Source of the DNA: Magnetococcales bacterium
GTDB lineage: Bacteria; Pseudomonadota; Magnetococcia; Magnetococcales; DC0425bin3
NCBI GenBank assembly: GCA_015228935.1
Contig: JADGCO010000021.1
Span: 1 to 51,496 of the forward strand
Direction of reading: 5' to 3'
DNA: 51,496 nt
Shown: piece by piece, positions 1-8,473 of the stretch
Layout of the letters: every line of letters starts with the position of its first letter
How positions within the stretch are numbered: position 1 is the first letter of the stretch
Notes under the pieces: model-generated
Seen by the model: the letters and a program-made list of their open reading frames with translations, nothing else
Database searches by the model: none
Told to the model about the DNA's origin: nothing
Position numbers and translations under genes: made by a program

Positions 1-63
1 CCCGCCAGGGGGAAGGGCGCAGCCCTTCCCCCTGGACCCCCATCCCAGTCTTTCAAACGTTCT
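1..63. repeat. Palindromic intergenic repeat, copy 1
   Basis: Positions 5-18 and 22-35 form a perfect 14-bp stem around a GCA triloop. The palindrome is followed by GGACCCCCATCCCAG and a tail TTTCAAACGTT. A diverged copy with the same order of stem, GGACC and TTTCAAACGTT tail lies at 18221-18283, also just upstream of a gene. The left end may be cut by the window edge. It could act as a terminator-like hairpin or be a REP-type mobile palindrome; the sequence alone does not decide. Confidence 0.75.
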
Positions 64-72
64 TTATCTGCC

Positions 73-1320
73 ATGAACCTGCACAGTCTGCTGGGCCTGT
101 TCGCCCTGGTCCTGATCACCTGGATCCTGTCGGAACAACGCCGGAAGGTTTCCTGGCGCATCGTGGTCTCGGGAGTCGCTTTGCAGATCGGCATCGCCTG
201 GCTGCTGCTCGCCTTGCCGACCTTGCAGGGGTTTTTTCTGGCCCTCAACAACGCCCTCTCCGCACTCCAGGATGCCACCCAGACCGGAACCACCTTCGTC
301 TTCGGCTATCTGGGCGGCGGCGCAGCCCCTTTCAAAATGGACCAGCCGCAAAACAGCTTCATCCTGGCCTTTCGTGCCCTCCCCCTGGTCCTCGTGATCA
401 GTGCCATCTCCGCCCTGCTGTTCCACTGGCGCATTCTGCCCCTGGTGGTCAAACTCTTTTCACACCTGTTGCAACGCGCCATGGGCGTGGGCGGTGCCCT
501 CGGATTCGGAGCGGCAGCCAATATTTTTCTGGGCATGGTGGAGGCCCCCCTCCTCGTCAAACCCTATCTGGAGCGGATGTCCCGCAGCGAACTGTTCGCC
601 CTCATGACCTCCGGCATGGCGACCATCGCCGGCACCATGATGGCCCTGTATGCCGGCATCCTCGGACCAATCCTGCCCAACGCCATGGGGCACATTCTCA
701 TCGCCTCCCTCATCAGCGCCCCGGCAGCCATCATGACCGCCCTCATCCTGATTCCCGAGACCGAATCCACCACCACCCAAGGCGAATATGTCCCCCCGAA
801 CCAGGACGCCTCAGCCATGGATGCCGTCACCCGAGGCGTCGCCGAAGGGATACAACTCCTGATCAACATTATCGCCATGCTTGTGGTCCTGGTGGCCCTT
901 GTGGCCCTGACCAATCGTCTTCTGGGCGGTCTCCTGCCGGACGTGGCCGGCCTCCCCCTGACCCTCGAACGTCTGCTGGGCTGGTTCATGGCCCCGGTCG
1001 TGTGGCTCATGGGCATTCCCTGGAGCGAGGCCCCGGCTGCCGGCATGCTCATGGGCACCAAAACCATCCTGAACGAGTTCATCGCCTACCTCAATCTCGC
1101 CCAAATGCCCCCGGAAACCCTCTCGCCCCGCAGTCGCCTCATCATGACCTACGCCCTGTGCGGCTTCGCCAACCTGGGCAGCCTGGGCATCATGATCGGC
1201 GGCATGGGAGCCATGGTCCCTTCCCGCCGCGACCAGATCGCCGCCCTGGGCATGCGCTCCATCCTCGCCGGCACCCTCGCCACCCTCATGACCGGGGCCG
1301 TCGTGGGGATTTTGCAATGA
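73..1320 (+). CDS. Concentrative nucleoside transporter (CNT/NupC family)
   Basis: This 415-residue, very hydrophobic protein fits the CNT family, inner-membrane symporters that take up nucleosides with H+ or Na+. An N-terminal three-helix region is followed by the family stretch around TTFVFGYLGGGAAPF (about residues 75-90), a gate segment (GAAANIFLGMVEAPLLVKPYL, about 145-165) and the conserved MTSGMATIAGTMM block near residue 180. The C-terminal half has the TKTILNEFIAYLNL and CGFANLGSLGIMIGG motifs that bind nucleoside in this family. Length is normal for bacterial CNTs. It stands alone, with the repeat at 1-63 in front and the AT-rich island starting right behind it. Substrate range cannot be read from sequence. 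Confidence 0.9.
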   Translation: MNLHSLLGLFALVLITWILSEQRRKVSWRIVVSGVALQIGIAWLLLALPTLQGFFLALNNALSALQDATQTGTTFVFGYLGGGAAPFKMDQPQNSFILAFRALPLVLVISAISALLFHWRILPLVVKLFSHLLQRAMGVGGALGFGAAANIFLGMVEAPLLVKPYLERMSRSELFALMTSGMATIAGTMMALYAGILGPILPNAMGHILIASLISAPAAIMTALILIPETESTTTQGEYVPPNQDASAMDAVTRGVAEGIQLLINIIAMLVVLVALVALTNRLLGGLLPDVAGLPLTLERLLGWFMAPVVWLMGIPWSEAPAAGMLMGTKTILNEFIAYLNLAQMPPETLSPRSRLIMTYALCGFANLGSLGIMIGGMGAMVPSRRDQIAALGMRSILAGTLATLMTGAVVGILQ

Positions 1321-1478
1321 GGATCGAAAGAACGAGTAAATTCAGAATTATTGACCGGGATCAAAGCACAAGCATCTCCGTCTTTTTCGAAGAAACTCGC
1401 GAAGTATATCGGCTAAATTTAATATTATTACGTAATCACAATGCGTCCTTACCTATAGTATGATTCTTTCGGAGAATT

Positions 1479-4469
1479 CTAAAATGGCCTACCACCCTGA
1501 CCGCCAACATGGATGAAGGAAGAGTCGAAATCTCTAAAATAGCGCCGAAAACGTTCCCCCTCAGGAATTTTTTGACCAGATATTCCCTGAATCTCCTGTA
1601 CAACATTTCGCGGTGTGTATTTACAGTTTGCGTGAGAAGGTGGAATATATAATTTCTGACTGGCAGTGACATACCATTCATTGGCTGCAAACGGATAAGC
1701 ATAATACGGGTAAGCAGGACCATCTATTAAAACAACTTTATATATTTCTTCTTTATTCCAACAATGATGAACGATACGATGGTTACCATCACAAACCAAA
1801 AATTCATTATTAACAGAATTTTCTTTATTTACTTCTCGAGTCTGGGTGCTTTCAATGACGGGTGGTAATACAGATAATAATTTCACGGAATTGACCATTT
1901 CTACGATCAGATACCCTTCCAAATTCTTAATGTCAAAACCAAGCGCATCCAGTTCGCTAGACAGCCTCTCAACCCGTTTTAAACCATCAATGAGAACATA
2001 ACGCTGAATCGGTCGTAATAAACCAAGTTTATTCTTTAGTTCCTTATCACTGAATACAACAATATTGTCTTTTTCTCGTTTAAGATAAGCATGGCTAATA
2101 CTACTGCCTAAGTATGGCTGCGAACCGTTTAAATCCATTTTTTTATTTAATTTCACTAACTCCAAACCTTTACTAAGATTTTGCGGATAACAGTTAATTT
2201 TTTCCTTTACCTCATCGCTAACATCTGGACAATTTTTATCAAATGTCATATTAGCAACCACTCGTTTAACGAGTTTTCCTTCATTGTTCAGGTTAAGCTC
2301 ACCAAGACATACCGTATTATGATAATAATCCCGATCTCCAATTCGAATATTTTCTGGTCCACGCATGTTATTCAAGCACGTTTCAACCCAACACATGACA
2401 TCAGCATTTCGTGCCACGATTGCAGGACAATTCCGCCACTCGTTCAGTGGAAACCAGACAATACCCCGATGTAGTGTAGGTTTGCCACGGCTTATTTCTC
2501 CTTCCCAGCGAAGCGCTCCTTTATTTAATGTTGACACATCTACGGTATGAATTCTATTCAGAATCTTGAAAAAACTTCGCTTATCCCCATCGCGATGGTC
2601 TGCTGCAAAATAGTCCAGGGTAGTGAGGGTATATTCGTACTTTCTAGGAATGCCATCCGTAGGGCTGAACCTTACAAAAGATTCATTTGCCACAAAACGC
2701 CGTTGCTTTGCAATATCCAAAATAGCATCCGAATTCAATTCCTTGAGCTTATTATCCAGTTCTTTCATAAGCTTTTCTTCATCTACATACAGGTATGGAT
2801 TAACATTACTCCTTGGATCGGTGGCTGCAATCATGTCCATCTTGATGCGATAGAGAAACTCCCGTATTTCGTGCGCCTTAAAGGCTGGCATTAATAAAGT
2901 ATCCCATGCACTAAAATCAGACATGCGAAGTGGGAAATGGTTATTAAGAAGAATGTCGTATCTGTTATTGCTTCTAACGTATCTTACCAGGAGAAGTAGA
3001 GAATAACTACTTGTTGGTCCTGGATGCGACTCAGGTAAAAGAGGAAAATTAATAGGTGCCTGTTCTTTGGAAAATAATTGCCCCAAACAATTATCTTGTT
3101 TGGAATTACTCCAAAACGCTTCAGGCAATGAACAACACTGCACGTATCCAAATTGTTTCCATACACTTTCTGACAAATTTTTGAACTTATTTACTGCGCT
3201 TTTGTCTCGCGATGTTTCCACCTTAGCCAATAAATCGACTGGTCTCCCACTTGGCAAATTTTCCCCGTCCAACCATGCATGGATTTCACGATACAAACGC
3301 ATTTCTCCTGGAGAAATGCGCGATGCAGAAACCATGGGAATGCTTTTTGGTCTGTCAGCTTTAGATGATTTCTTGAGAAATTCAATCCGCATCCCACCCG
3401 CCAAGAGATCAAGTTGAAGCAGTACACCGTTATTATCATTTTCTTTGGACGGGGGGCAAGAAATTATTTGGAGCATGTTACGCCGACTGCCAAGCATATC
3501 AAACGGATGGTAAGAGACATTCTGTAACGCATTCAGGTGACGATGCCCATGTAGGACCAAAGAGACCTGATAATCTTGAAGTTGCTCAATAACCCACTGT
3601 GTATCAACTAGAAATGTTAACTCTTTTTTATCGTAAGTTCGCTGAAAATTGGCGCTGGCATCAACCGGGAGCAAATGATAATGAAAAACTGTAATAATGT
3701 AGAGCGGTCGATCAGTAATAACTTCTGTTAACCACTTAAGCATATTTTTCGCCATCTCGATTTGACTTCTATTAACCCAACCAACGCTGGGTGAATCAGG
3801 TTCTTCACCTTGATTGTACTCAAAATGATTCGAGTCAAAACCAACGATAGCAACTACACCATTCATACGGCTGGTTAATGTCAATGATGGACAATTTACC
3901 ATTTTATACTTTTCATCTTCCATTAGATCAACTTTTAAAAAACGACTGGCAAATCGATTAATGTAACAACTAATCCGTGGCGGTATCATTTTACCGCTTG
4001 ATATCATGCTAGATTCTCGAAAACGTAATAAATCGTGATTTCCTGGCACAACCAGTACAGATTTCCTGATTCCATCCAAATTCTTAGCTACGTTATCAAT
4101 AAGTTTCTCAATAAATGCAACACATTTCCCAAATGAATCATGATATTTATTTTCAACCATCATATTTAAGTCTATTTTTTCAGTCCTCTTTTTCATCTCT
4201 ATCTTGGAGGATTCAATAAGTGATTTCCCGTACAGAAAATCTCCGCTGAACACGACCTGATCTAGTTTTCCCCATTTAAGCTCTTTGACTTTTTGATTAA
4301 CGCTTTCCGAAAGCTCTTTAAGAACTGCTTCTTGCTCAATAATCGTCGGATCAAGGTGCAAATCGCTTAACTGCAAAATATTAATCTTATTTTCATTGGT
4401 GTCAGCTTCGCAATCAATTTGAAGTTTTATAAGATTCTTAACTGTAACTGAATCATCATAAATAAACAT
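1479..4469 (-). CDS. Calcineurin-like phosphoesterase with C-terminal ParB/Srx-like domain
   Basis: The protein has 996 residues. Residues 30-315 hold a full metallophosphoesterase motif set: D36xH38, GD (76-77), GNHD (143-146), HYH (263-265) and HGHRH (307-311), so two-metal phosphoesterase or phosphodiesterase activity is expected. Residues 370-800 match nothing I recognise. Residues about 818-985 align with the small protein encoded next door (4505-5149): a YVL start, xFDIxNLEG, D-G-N-H-R at 894-898, YPYYAY at 920-925 and FRDF at 978-981. The DGxHR element resembles the nucleotide-binding motif of ParB/sulfiredoxin-fold proteins such as SerK. Start ATG 4469 has GGAG seven bases upstream. 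It is the last gene of a minus-strand set after the TS-like and small ParB-like genes. Base composition is far more AT-rich than the flanks, which suggests transfer. Exact substrate unknown. Confidence 0.8.
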   Translation of the reverse strand: MFIYDDSVTVKNLIKLQIDCEADTNENKINILQLSDLHLDPTIIEQEAVLKELSESVNQKVKELKWGKLDQVVFSGDFLYGKSLIESSKIEMKKRTEKIDLNMMVENKYHDSFGKCVAFIEKLIDNVAKNLDGIRKSVLVVPGNHDLLRFRESSMISSGKMIPPRISCYINRFASRFLKVDLMEDEKYKMVNCPSLTLTSRMNGVVAIVGFDSNHFEYNQGEEPDSPSVGWVNRSQIEMAKNMLKWLTEVITDRPLYIITVFHYHLLPVDASANFQRTYDKKELTFLVDTQWVIEQLQDYQVSLVLHGHRHLNALQNVSYHPFDMLGSRRNMLQIISCPPSKENDNNGVLLQLDLLAGGMRIEFLKKSSKADRPKSIPMVSASRISPGEMRLYREIHAWLDGENLPSGRPVDLLAKVETSRDKSAVNKFKNLSESVWKQFGYVQCCSLPEAFWSNSKQDNCLGQLFSKEQAPINFPLLPESHPGPTSSYSLLLLVRYVRSNNRYDILLNNHFPLRMSDFSAWDTLLMPAFKAHEIREFLYRIKMDMIAATDPRSNVNPYLYVDEEKLMKELDNKLKELNSDAILDIAKQRRFVANESFVRFSPTDGIPRKYEYTLTTLDYFAADHRDGDKRSFFKILNRIHTVDVSTLNKGALRWEGEISRGKPTLHRGIVWFPLNEWRNCPAIVARNADVMCWVETCLNNMRGPENIRIGDRDYYHNTVCLGELNLNNEGKLVKRVVANMTFDKNCPDVSDEVKEKINCYPQNLSKGLELVKLNKKMDLNGSQPYLGSSISHAYLKREKDNIVVFSDKELKNKLGLLRPIQRYVLIDGLKRVERLSSELDALGFDIKNLEGYLIVEMVNSVKLLSVLPPVIESTQTREVNKENSVNNEFLVCDGNHRIVHHCWNKEEIYKVVLIDGPAYPYYAYPFAANEWYVTASQKLYIPPSHANCKYTPRNVVQEIQGISGQKIPEGERFRRYFRDFDSSFIHVGGQGGRPF

Positions 4470-4504
4470 GGCTTTACTCCAAAATAAAACGACTTGTTAA
4501 AGAA

Positions 4505-5149
4505 TCAGGCTTTCAAAATTATTGGATTTGTTTGCTTACGCTGTTTTTGAATTCCATCAAAAATCGCGTTAAAATCCCGAAATAATGCTTTGTACTGTTT
4601 TGGGTCCCGATATTCTTTTTTTACAAAGCCTTCAGGAAGTTCGTTAAGTTCCAAAACCTCATCCCATCCCTTTTCTAAAGCATAGGCATAGTAAGGATAA
4701 TCCAATGGAACGTCATGGGCTAGCACTACATTTATTCTCTTGCGTAAACGCATAGCGACATAAATCCTGTGCATGCCGTCGTTAATTAAAGGAATAGTTC
4801 GCCCATCAGGCTCATGAGACATTTCTACCATTGGCGGAGTCAAGGGTATAGGCCCATCTTCACAATTGTGTATTTCTGGATTTTTCATCCAGAAAAAAAG
4901 CCCACCCTCAAGATTAAAAATATCTACACCTTGTGCCATAAAACCATTATGAAGTGCGTGCAATCGCTCGAAATCTTCCCGCAGCACATACTTTTGAGCA
5001 GGAAAAAGATTCCTCGGATCTATTTGACGCACCAATTCGAGACGAGCATGCTCATAAATAAGAGGTTGACCATAACCACACAACCGAGTTTTTGCAAATC
5101 TCTTCAGTAAATCAGCTTCGTTGATATGTTCTATACGGGTAATAACCAT
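4505..5149 (-). CDS. Small ParB/Srx-like DGMHR protein
   Basis: This protein of about 214 residues is a stand-alone version of the C-terminal domain of the neighbouring 996-residue phosphoesterase. Shared landmarks in order are a QKYVL segment, VDIFNLEGG, a NDGMHR motif, PYYAY and FRDF near the C-terminus. DGMHR corresponds to the DGxHR nucleotide-binding motif of ParB/sulfiredoxin-fold enzymes, so an ATP- or CTP-using activity is possible; this is inferred from the motif only. The start is chosen at 5149 because GGAG at 5156-5159 lies six bases upstream; ATG 5152 and TTG 5161 are in-frame alternatives. It ends 35 bp before the phosphoesterase start and probably shares its transcript. Confidence 0.75.
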   Translation of the reverse strand: MVITRIEHINEADLLKRFAKTRLCGYGQPLIYEHARLELVRQIDPRNLFPAQKYVLREDFERLHALHNGFMAQGVDIFNLEGGLFFWMKNPEIHNCEDGPIPLTPPMVEMSHEPDGRTIPLINDGMHRIYVAMRLRKRINVVLAHDVPLDYPYYAYALEKGWDEVLELNELPEGFVKKEYRDPKQYKALFRDFNAIFDGIQKQRKQTNPIILKA

Positions 5150-5488
5150 CATATTCTCCAATCTGTCTGCGAGAAAACAAACTCAACAAACAATTTTATA
5201 CACAAGCACATATCAGGCAATGCTAGAAAGAACTGGATAGCCCAAAAATTGACTAGATATATTAACTATAACAACAAACATGATAGTATGCTTCTCATTT
5301 CGTTTCAAATAGATATGGAAAAATCATCATTAAAGTTTATGCGCTAATTTTAAATTGTTTAGAAAAAGCCGTTAATTTCTTCTTCTATTCATGTTAATTG
5401 ACAAACCAGCAATCTTAATTACACGTTTGTCTGGTCAAAATTCTAGTCCGAAAACCAGGCAAAGCCAATATCAAAAAAGTTCCTCTTC
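5150..5488. other. AT-rich intergenic region before the small ParB-like gene
   Basis: No convincing gene on either strand. It contains the GGAG ribosome-binding site of the small ParB-like gene at its left end and, just downstream of the TS-like gene, an imperfect hairpin (5426-5463). The rest is AT-rich and may hold a separate promoter for the two downstream minus-strand genes, but I cannot name a clear one. Confidence 0.5.
5426..5463 (-). terminator. Possible hairpin terminator of the TS-like gene
   Basis: TTTGTCTGGT (5426-5435) and ACCAGGCAAA (5454-5463) pair over ten bases with one G-T, around an 18-base loop, 26 bp past the stop at 5489. No long T-run follows, so it is only a weak candidate. 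Confidence 0.3.
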
Positions 5489-7000
5489 TTACCCTTTCCG
5501 ACGACGCAAATCCTTATTCAAACGCGCCTCGGCTTGAGCTAATTCTCGACCCAAATAAAGAGCATGGTCAATGCGGGAAATAGCAACATCTGTTACCAAC
5601 TGCCGTTCAAGTTCCTCAGCGCTAGTGCCGGTATAGGTATGCAGACGCATACCCTCGTATTGGTGTTCCACAATGATTTGCTCTGCTTTAGTGTCCACCG
5701 AGATAAAAAAATCTCCGTGAGGATCTCGAATAATATTTGTTACTTCCGACGCTCCTCCTGCTTCCGATGATTGATAAGCACTTACTACTTTGGCCCGTTC
5801 CAGTCCGCCTCCTTGGGGGTTAACACTGATAGAGTGACTGATAACCGTAAGTGGTCCAGGTTTCATCCCCACACCTTCGGTGACAAAACGCTGGACCGCA
5901 ATGAGACCATAAATATTTTTCAGCCAACCGTCCAGAGCATTGTGGGTGCGAAAAATAGCGGTCAAAGTCAACCGCTGCTCAAAGCAACGAAAATAAAGAG
6001 AAACAAGACAAGGATGTCCCTTGGAGTCGGAAAGCACATCCCGTCCAGTATCCCAGAGGGCTACATATGCATGCCGAGACTCTGGATCAGATCTAAGCTT
6101 ATTCACTGTCCAAGACAACGTATCAGAAGAATACCCGTTCGTTGCGTTCCCGAAGTAAGTGCGTAACCGGTGACCATAGCCATAATACTGATCTTGAGGT
6201 AGTTCAGGGGAGAGGATGGAACTCTGATAGCGGGTGAATTCCTCTGGAGTAAAACCATATTTTAACAAGACCTCCGGCTCCTCTTCATGAGGTTGTTTAA
6301 TTACTACCTTCATATTAAGCAGCTCAATGCGATCCCCTTTATTTATTCTTCGATTGCGGTAACCGAATCGGTAGAGATGGTAAATCAAGGCTTTCCACGC
6401 TTGTATGGGAGTTTCCGCTACAATGTTGTGACCTTGAGGATCGGAGGGAAAACGAGGCACTTCGGAAATTGACATACTGGGGATCAGCACGTTACGGCGA
6501 TCTGGCCTGTTTCCCTTTTCCGGTGGAGACAGATTGGCAAAATAGCTCACCAATCCAGCTTTAGCGTTTGGCGCACCTGGTTCACCCAAATCGGTAATCA
6601 TCAGTCGTCCACCAAAGTCCTCCGGAACAACACCTCCGTCTAGTTTCTGGTTGGTACCAACAATCTGGTGGACGGACACTCCCAGTAACTCAGTAATCTC
6701 CAGACCATGTTGGAAAAAACCTGTCAGTGCAGGGCGGGAGGATCCCAAGTCAACTCCAAACAACACCAAGTAACAAATTTGCGGATTATAGAGCAAATTG
6801 CGTAACAGTTCAGGCAAACCATTACCGTACAGAGTGCCAAAAGCAGCGACGCGGGACGTAGATCGATCAAGATTAACGCCTGCATTTTCAAAATGTTTCC
6901 TGACTACAGACAAAGGAGACCACAAGGTGACCACACCCACATCCCCTTGACGGTTAACGACGTCAAGTTTATTCTCAAAATAAAGAGGAATAAAATCCAT
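5489..7000 (-). CDS. DUF4346/MtrA-like + thymidylate-synthase-like fusion protein
   Basis: The protein has 503 residues and two parts. Residues about 20-180 resemble the MtrA-like/DUF4346 domain (AAFGTLYGNGLPELLRNLL, then NPQICYLVLFGVDLG). Residues about 240-480 resemble thymidylate synthase: YGYGHRLRTYFG (273-284), SRHAYVALWD (308-317), HPC with C331 as nucleophile candidate, LYFR (335-338), then R351-D357 and KNIYGL (361-366) in the order of the enzyme's dUMP-binding segments, and a PGPLTVISHSISV strand. Related enzymes methylate or hydroxymethylate dUMP or dCMP with folate-type C1 donors. The N-terminal domain suggests a link to archaeal-type or modified-nucleotide enzymes rather than the cell's ordinary ThyA. 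Start ATG 7000 has AAGGTGG seven bases upstream. It heads a minus-strand set with two ParB-like proteins in an AT-rich island. Confidence 0.8.
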   Translation of the reverse strand: MDFIPLYFENKLDVVNRQGDVGVVTLWSPLSVVRKHFENAGVNLDRSTSRVAAFGTLYGNGLPELLRNLLYNPQICYLVLFGVDLGSSRPALTGFFQHGLEITELLGVSVHQIVGTNQKLDGGVVPEDFGGRLMITDLGEPGAPNAKAGLVSYFANLSPPEKGNRPDRRNVLIPSMSISEVPRFPSDPQGHNIVAETPIQAWKALIYHLYRFGYRNRRINKGDRIELLNMKVVIKQPHEEEPEVLLKYGFTPEEFTRYQSSILSPELPQDQYYGYGHRLRTYFGNATNGYSSDTLSWTVNKLRSDPESRHAYVALWDTGRDVLSDSKGHPCLVSLYFRCFEQRLTLTAIFRTHNALDGWLKNIYGLIAVQRFVTEGVGMKPGPLTVISHSISVNPQGGGLERAKVVSAYQSSEAGGASEVTNIIRDPHGDFFISVDTKAEQIIVEHQYEGMRLHTYTGTSAEELERQLVTDVAISRIDHALYLGRELAQAEARLNKDLRRRKG

Positions 7001-7098
7001 TATTTACCACCTTACAAACAACCACATGCGATCATGAACAACTGGCTGTCCGATTTGCTTTGTATTCAATGGTACTCTCCAGATTTCATCTTTGAGTG

Positions 7099-7212
7099 AT
7101 GAGTCCCCTGCAAAAAACCAAACCAGCCATTTCCACAAAACACGAGCCTCTTGAAATCAAGCCATTGCCAACCCGATTTTGACCCATCTTCAACTTTTTG
7201 CAAGGGACTCAT
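7099..7212. mobile_element. MITE-like element with 18-bp inverted ends
   Basis: ATGAGTCCCCTGCAAAAA (7099-7116) and TTTTTGCAAGGGACTCAT (7195-7212) are inverted copies with one mismatch, enclosing 78 bp without coding potential. The GAGTCCC...TTGCAAAAA type of end looks like an insertion-sequence terminus, so this may be a miniature or internally deleted element. The outer AT/AT pair could be a 2-bp target duplication. No transposase is present in the window. Confidence 0.5.
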
Positions 7213-7888
7213 AGACACGTCTTTGGAGGATCAGGAGATCCAAACATTACCCGCGTCACAATGCTAAATCCTTGTTCCGCATCGACAACAAACATAAGAA
7301 TCTTCTTTATTTTACAACAACATAATGCGGTGTATCTTCTCCGCAAGTATAACACCCCATCCAAAAAATGGGAGTATGTTGACTTATGGAACTATGTTTT
7401 TCTCTCCAATACTGCTCTTCTTGATCCCTTTTTATTTCTTCATCTCTATTCACTTCAATCTCCTCTCAATTAATAACATCACAACATACCCCAAGAAGAT
7501 TCATTCCCTCATCGTTCATGGACCGACTGAATCGCAGGGAACTCGATTTTATCGCCAACCAGTCTCTAGAAATGGTAATCCAGAAAGCATTGAATAGCAA
7601 GCATTTTATGTTACAATTTTTTATTACATTATAATCATTTAATATCATTTAACTGGCACGTCAATATTGGAAACCAAGGCTAGGCAATAAAAATGGCTCC
7701 TCCGCAACATACGATGTTAAAATCAGATGAATTATCAATATGTTATTTCTGGGTTGCGATCGCAAAATAAACAATATTTGACGGCGTAACATACATTAAT
7801 TATATTTAATAATGAAAATAAATACCATTAATTAGACGTTTTTATGTAAGAATATATTTTATCGTCATAGGCAATCCTGCTTGGTGGA

Positions 7889-7914
7889 CCAACCCTGCTG
7901 ATTTGACATGCTGA
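7889..7914. repeat. Short repeat shared with 23011-23036
   Basis: CCAACC-TGCTGATTTG-CATGC-GA recurs at 23011-23036 with three substitutions over 26 bases. Both copies lie at an edge of an AT-rich patch. Too short to classify. Confidence 0.4.
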
Positions 7915-8066
7915 AATTTTCGGTGGTGTCCATTAGTGACCTGACCGATGGCTTTGAAAGATTTTGAAAAACAACATGGTAGAACAAAACTGGGTATTCC
8001 TCCCTGGCCCGGAAAGATACCAACCTCATGTTTCTTTCTGATGGCACATGCTCTATCATTTCCGTT

Positions 8067-8198
8067 ATGATCATCGTGATTGATACAAGCGTCTTTGTCT
8101 GGGCACTGCTGAGCGCAGATGGTGCCAACCGGGAGGTGTGTCGAAGATGCCTCTTGGGCCAGTTCCAGCCAGCAGAATTGATTCAAAGGAGTTCATGA
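8067..8198 (+). pseudogene. PIN-domain toxin with internal deletion
   Basis: From ATG 8067 the frame reads MIIVIDTSVFVWALLS, then GANREV and CLLGQFQP. This is the N-terminus of the COG1569-type PIN toxins, including the first catalytic aspartate (D6) and the S/N-G-A-N-R-E element. After residue 35 it runs straight into AELIQRSS and a stop, which looks like the natural C-terminal tail. About 95-100 core residues, carrying the remaining acidic catalytic residues, are missing. The ORF stays open, so an in-frame deletion is likelier than a frameshift. Its TGA overlaps the ATGA in front of the antitoxin gene, as expected for an intact toxin-antitoxin operon. No RNase activity is expected. Confidence 0.7.
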
Positions 8199-8431
8199 TG
8201 GGAACCCTGACAATCCGTATTCCCGACGCCAAACATCAGCGGCTCAAGGAACTGGCCCGGCAACAGAACGTAAGCCTCGACAAGCTGATTGATGAACTCT
8301 CGACAGTGGCGTTGACCCAGTTCGATGCAGAAATCCGGTTTCAAACCATGGCTGCCCGGGGTTCAGTCACGAAAGGTTTGACGATCCTGGACCGCATGGA
8401 TCAGGCCTTTCTGCAAAAACAGGTGGATTGA
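8198..8431 (+). CDS. Antitoxin of a PIN toxin-antitoxin pair (RHH/HicB-like)
   Basis: A 77-residue protein. GTLTIRIPDAKHQRLKELAR is a ribbon-helix-helix DNA-binding start, followed by NVSLDKLIDELSTVAL and a C-terminal FQTMAARGSVTKGLTILDRMD tail, which is the typical toxin-wrapping part of antitoxins paired with COG1569 PIN toxins. Start 8198 is chosen because AAAGGAG (8185-8191) is six bases upstream; ATG 8195 is the alternative and overlaps the toxin stop. The toxin upstream is reduced to 43 codons, so this is an orphan antitoxin that could still autorepress or neutralise related toxins elsewhere. Confidence 0.8.
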   Translation: MGTLTIRIPDAKHQRLKELARQQNVSLDKLIDELSTVALTQFDAEIRFQTMAARGSVTKGLTILDRMDQAFLQKQVD

Positions 8432-8473
8432 GACTGACGGAAAGCCGGAGTTTCGCAAGGCAGCCATCCGGTT

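Larger units (their letters stand above)
7001..8066. other. AT-rich non-coding stretch at the right end of the island
   Basis: About 1 kb with no ORF that looks like a protein; the short ORFs here have random-looking composition. It holds a 114-bp MITE-like inverted-repeat element (7099-7212) and, at 7889-7913, a sequence almost repeated at 23011-23036. The promoter of the TS-like gene should lie at its left end. GC content rises from about 7870 onward towards the PIN/antitoxin remnant. It is probably debris of earlier insertions. Confidence 0.5.

Noticed and set aside
1479-8060. Prophage or integrative element
   Set aside because: No integrase, recombinase, phage structural gene or direct attachment repeat is visible; only the base composition and a MITE-like element suggest transfer.
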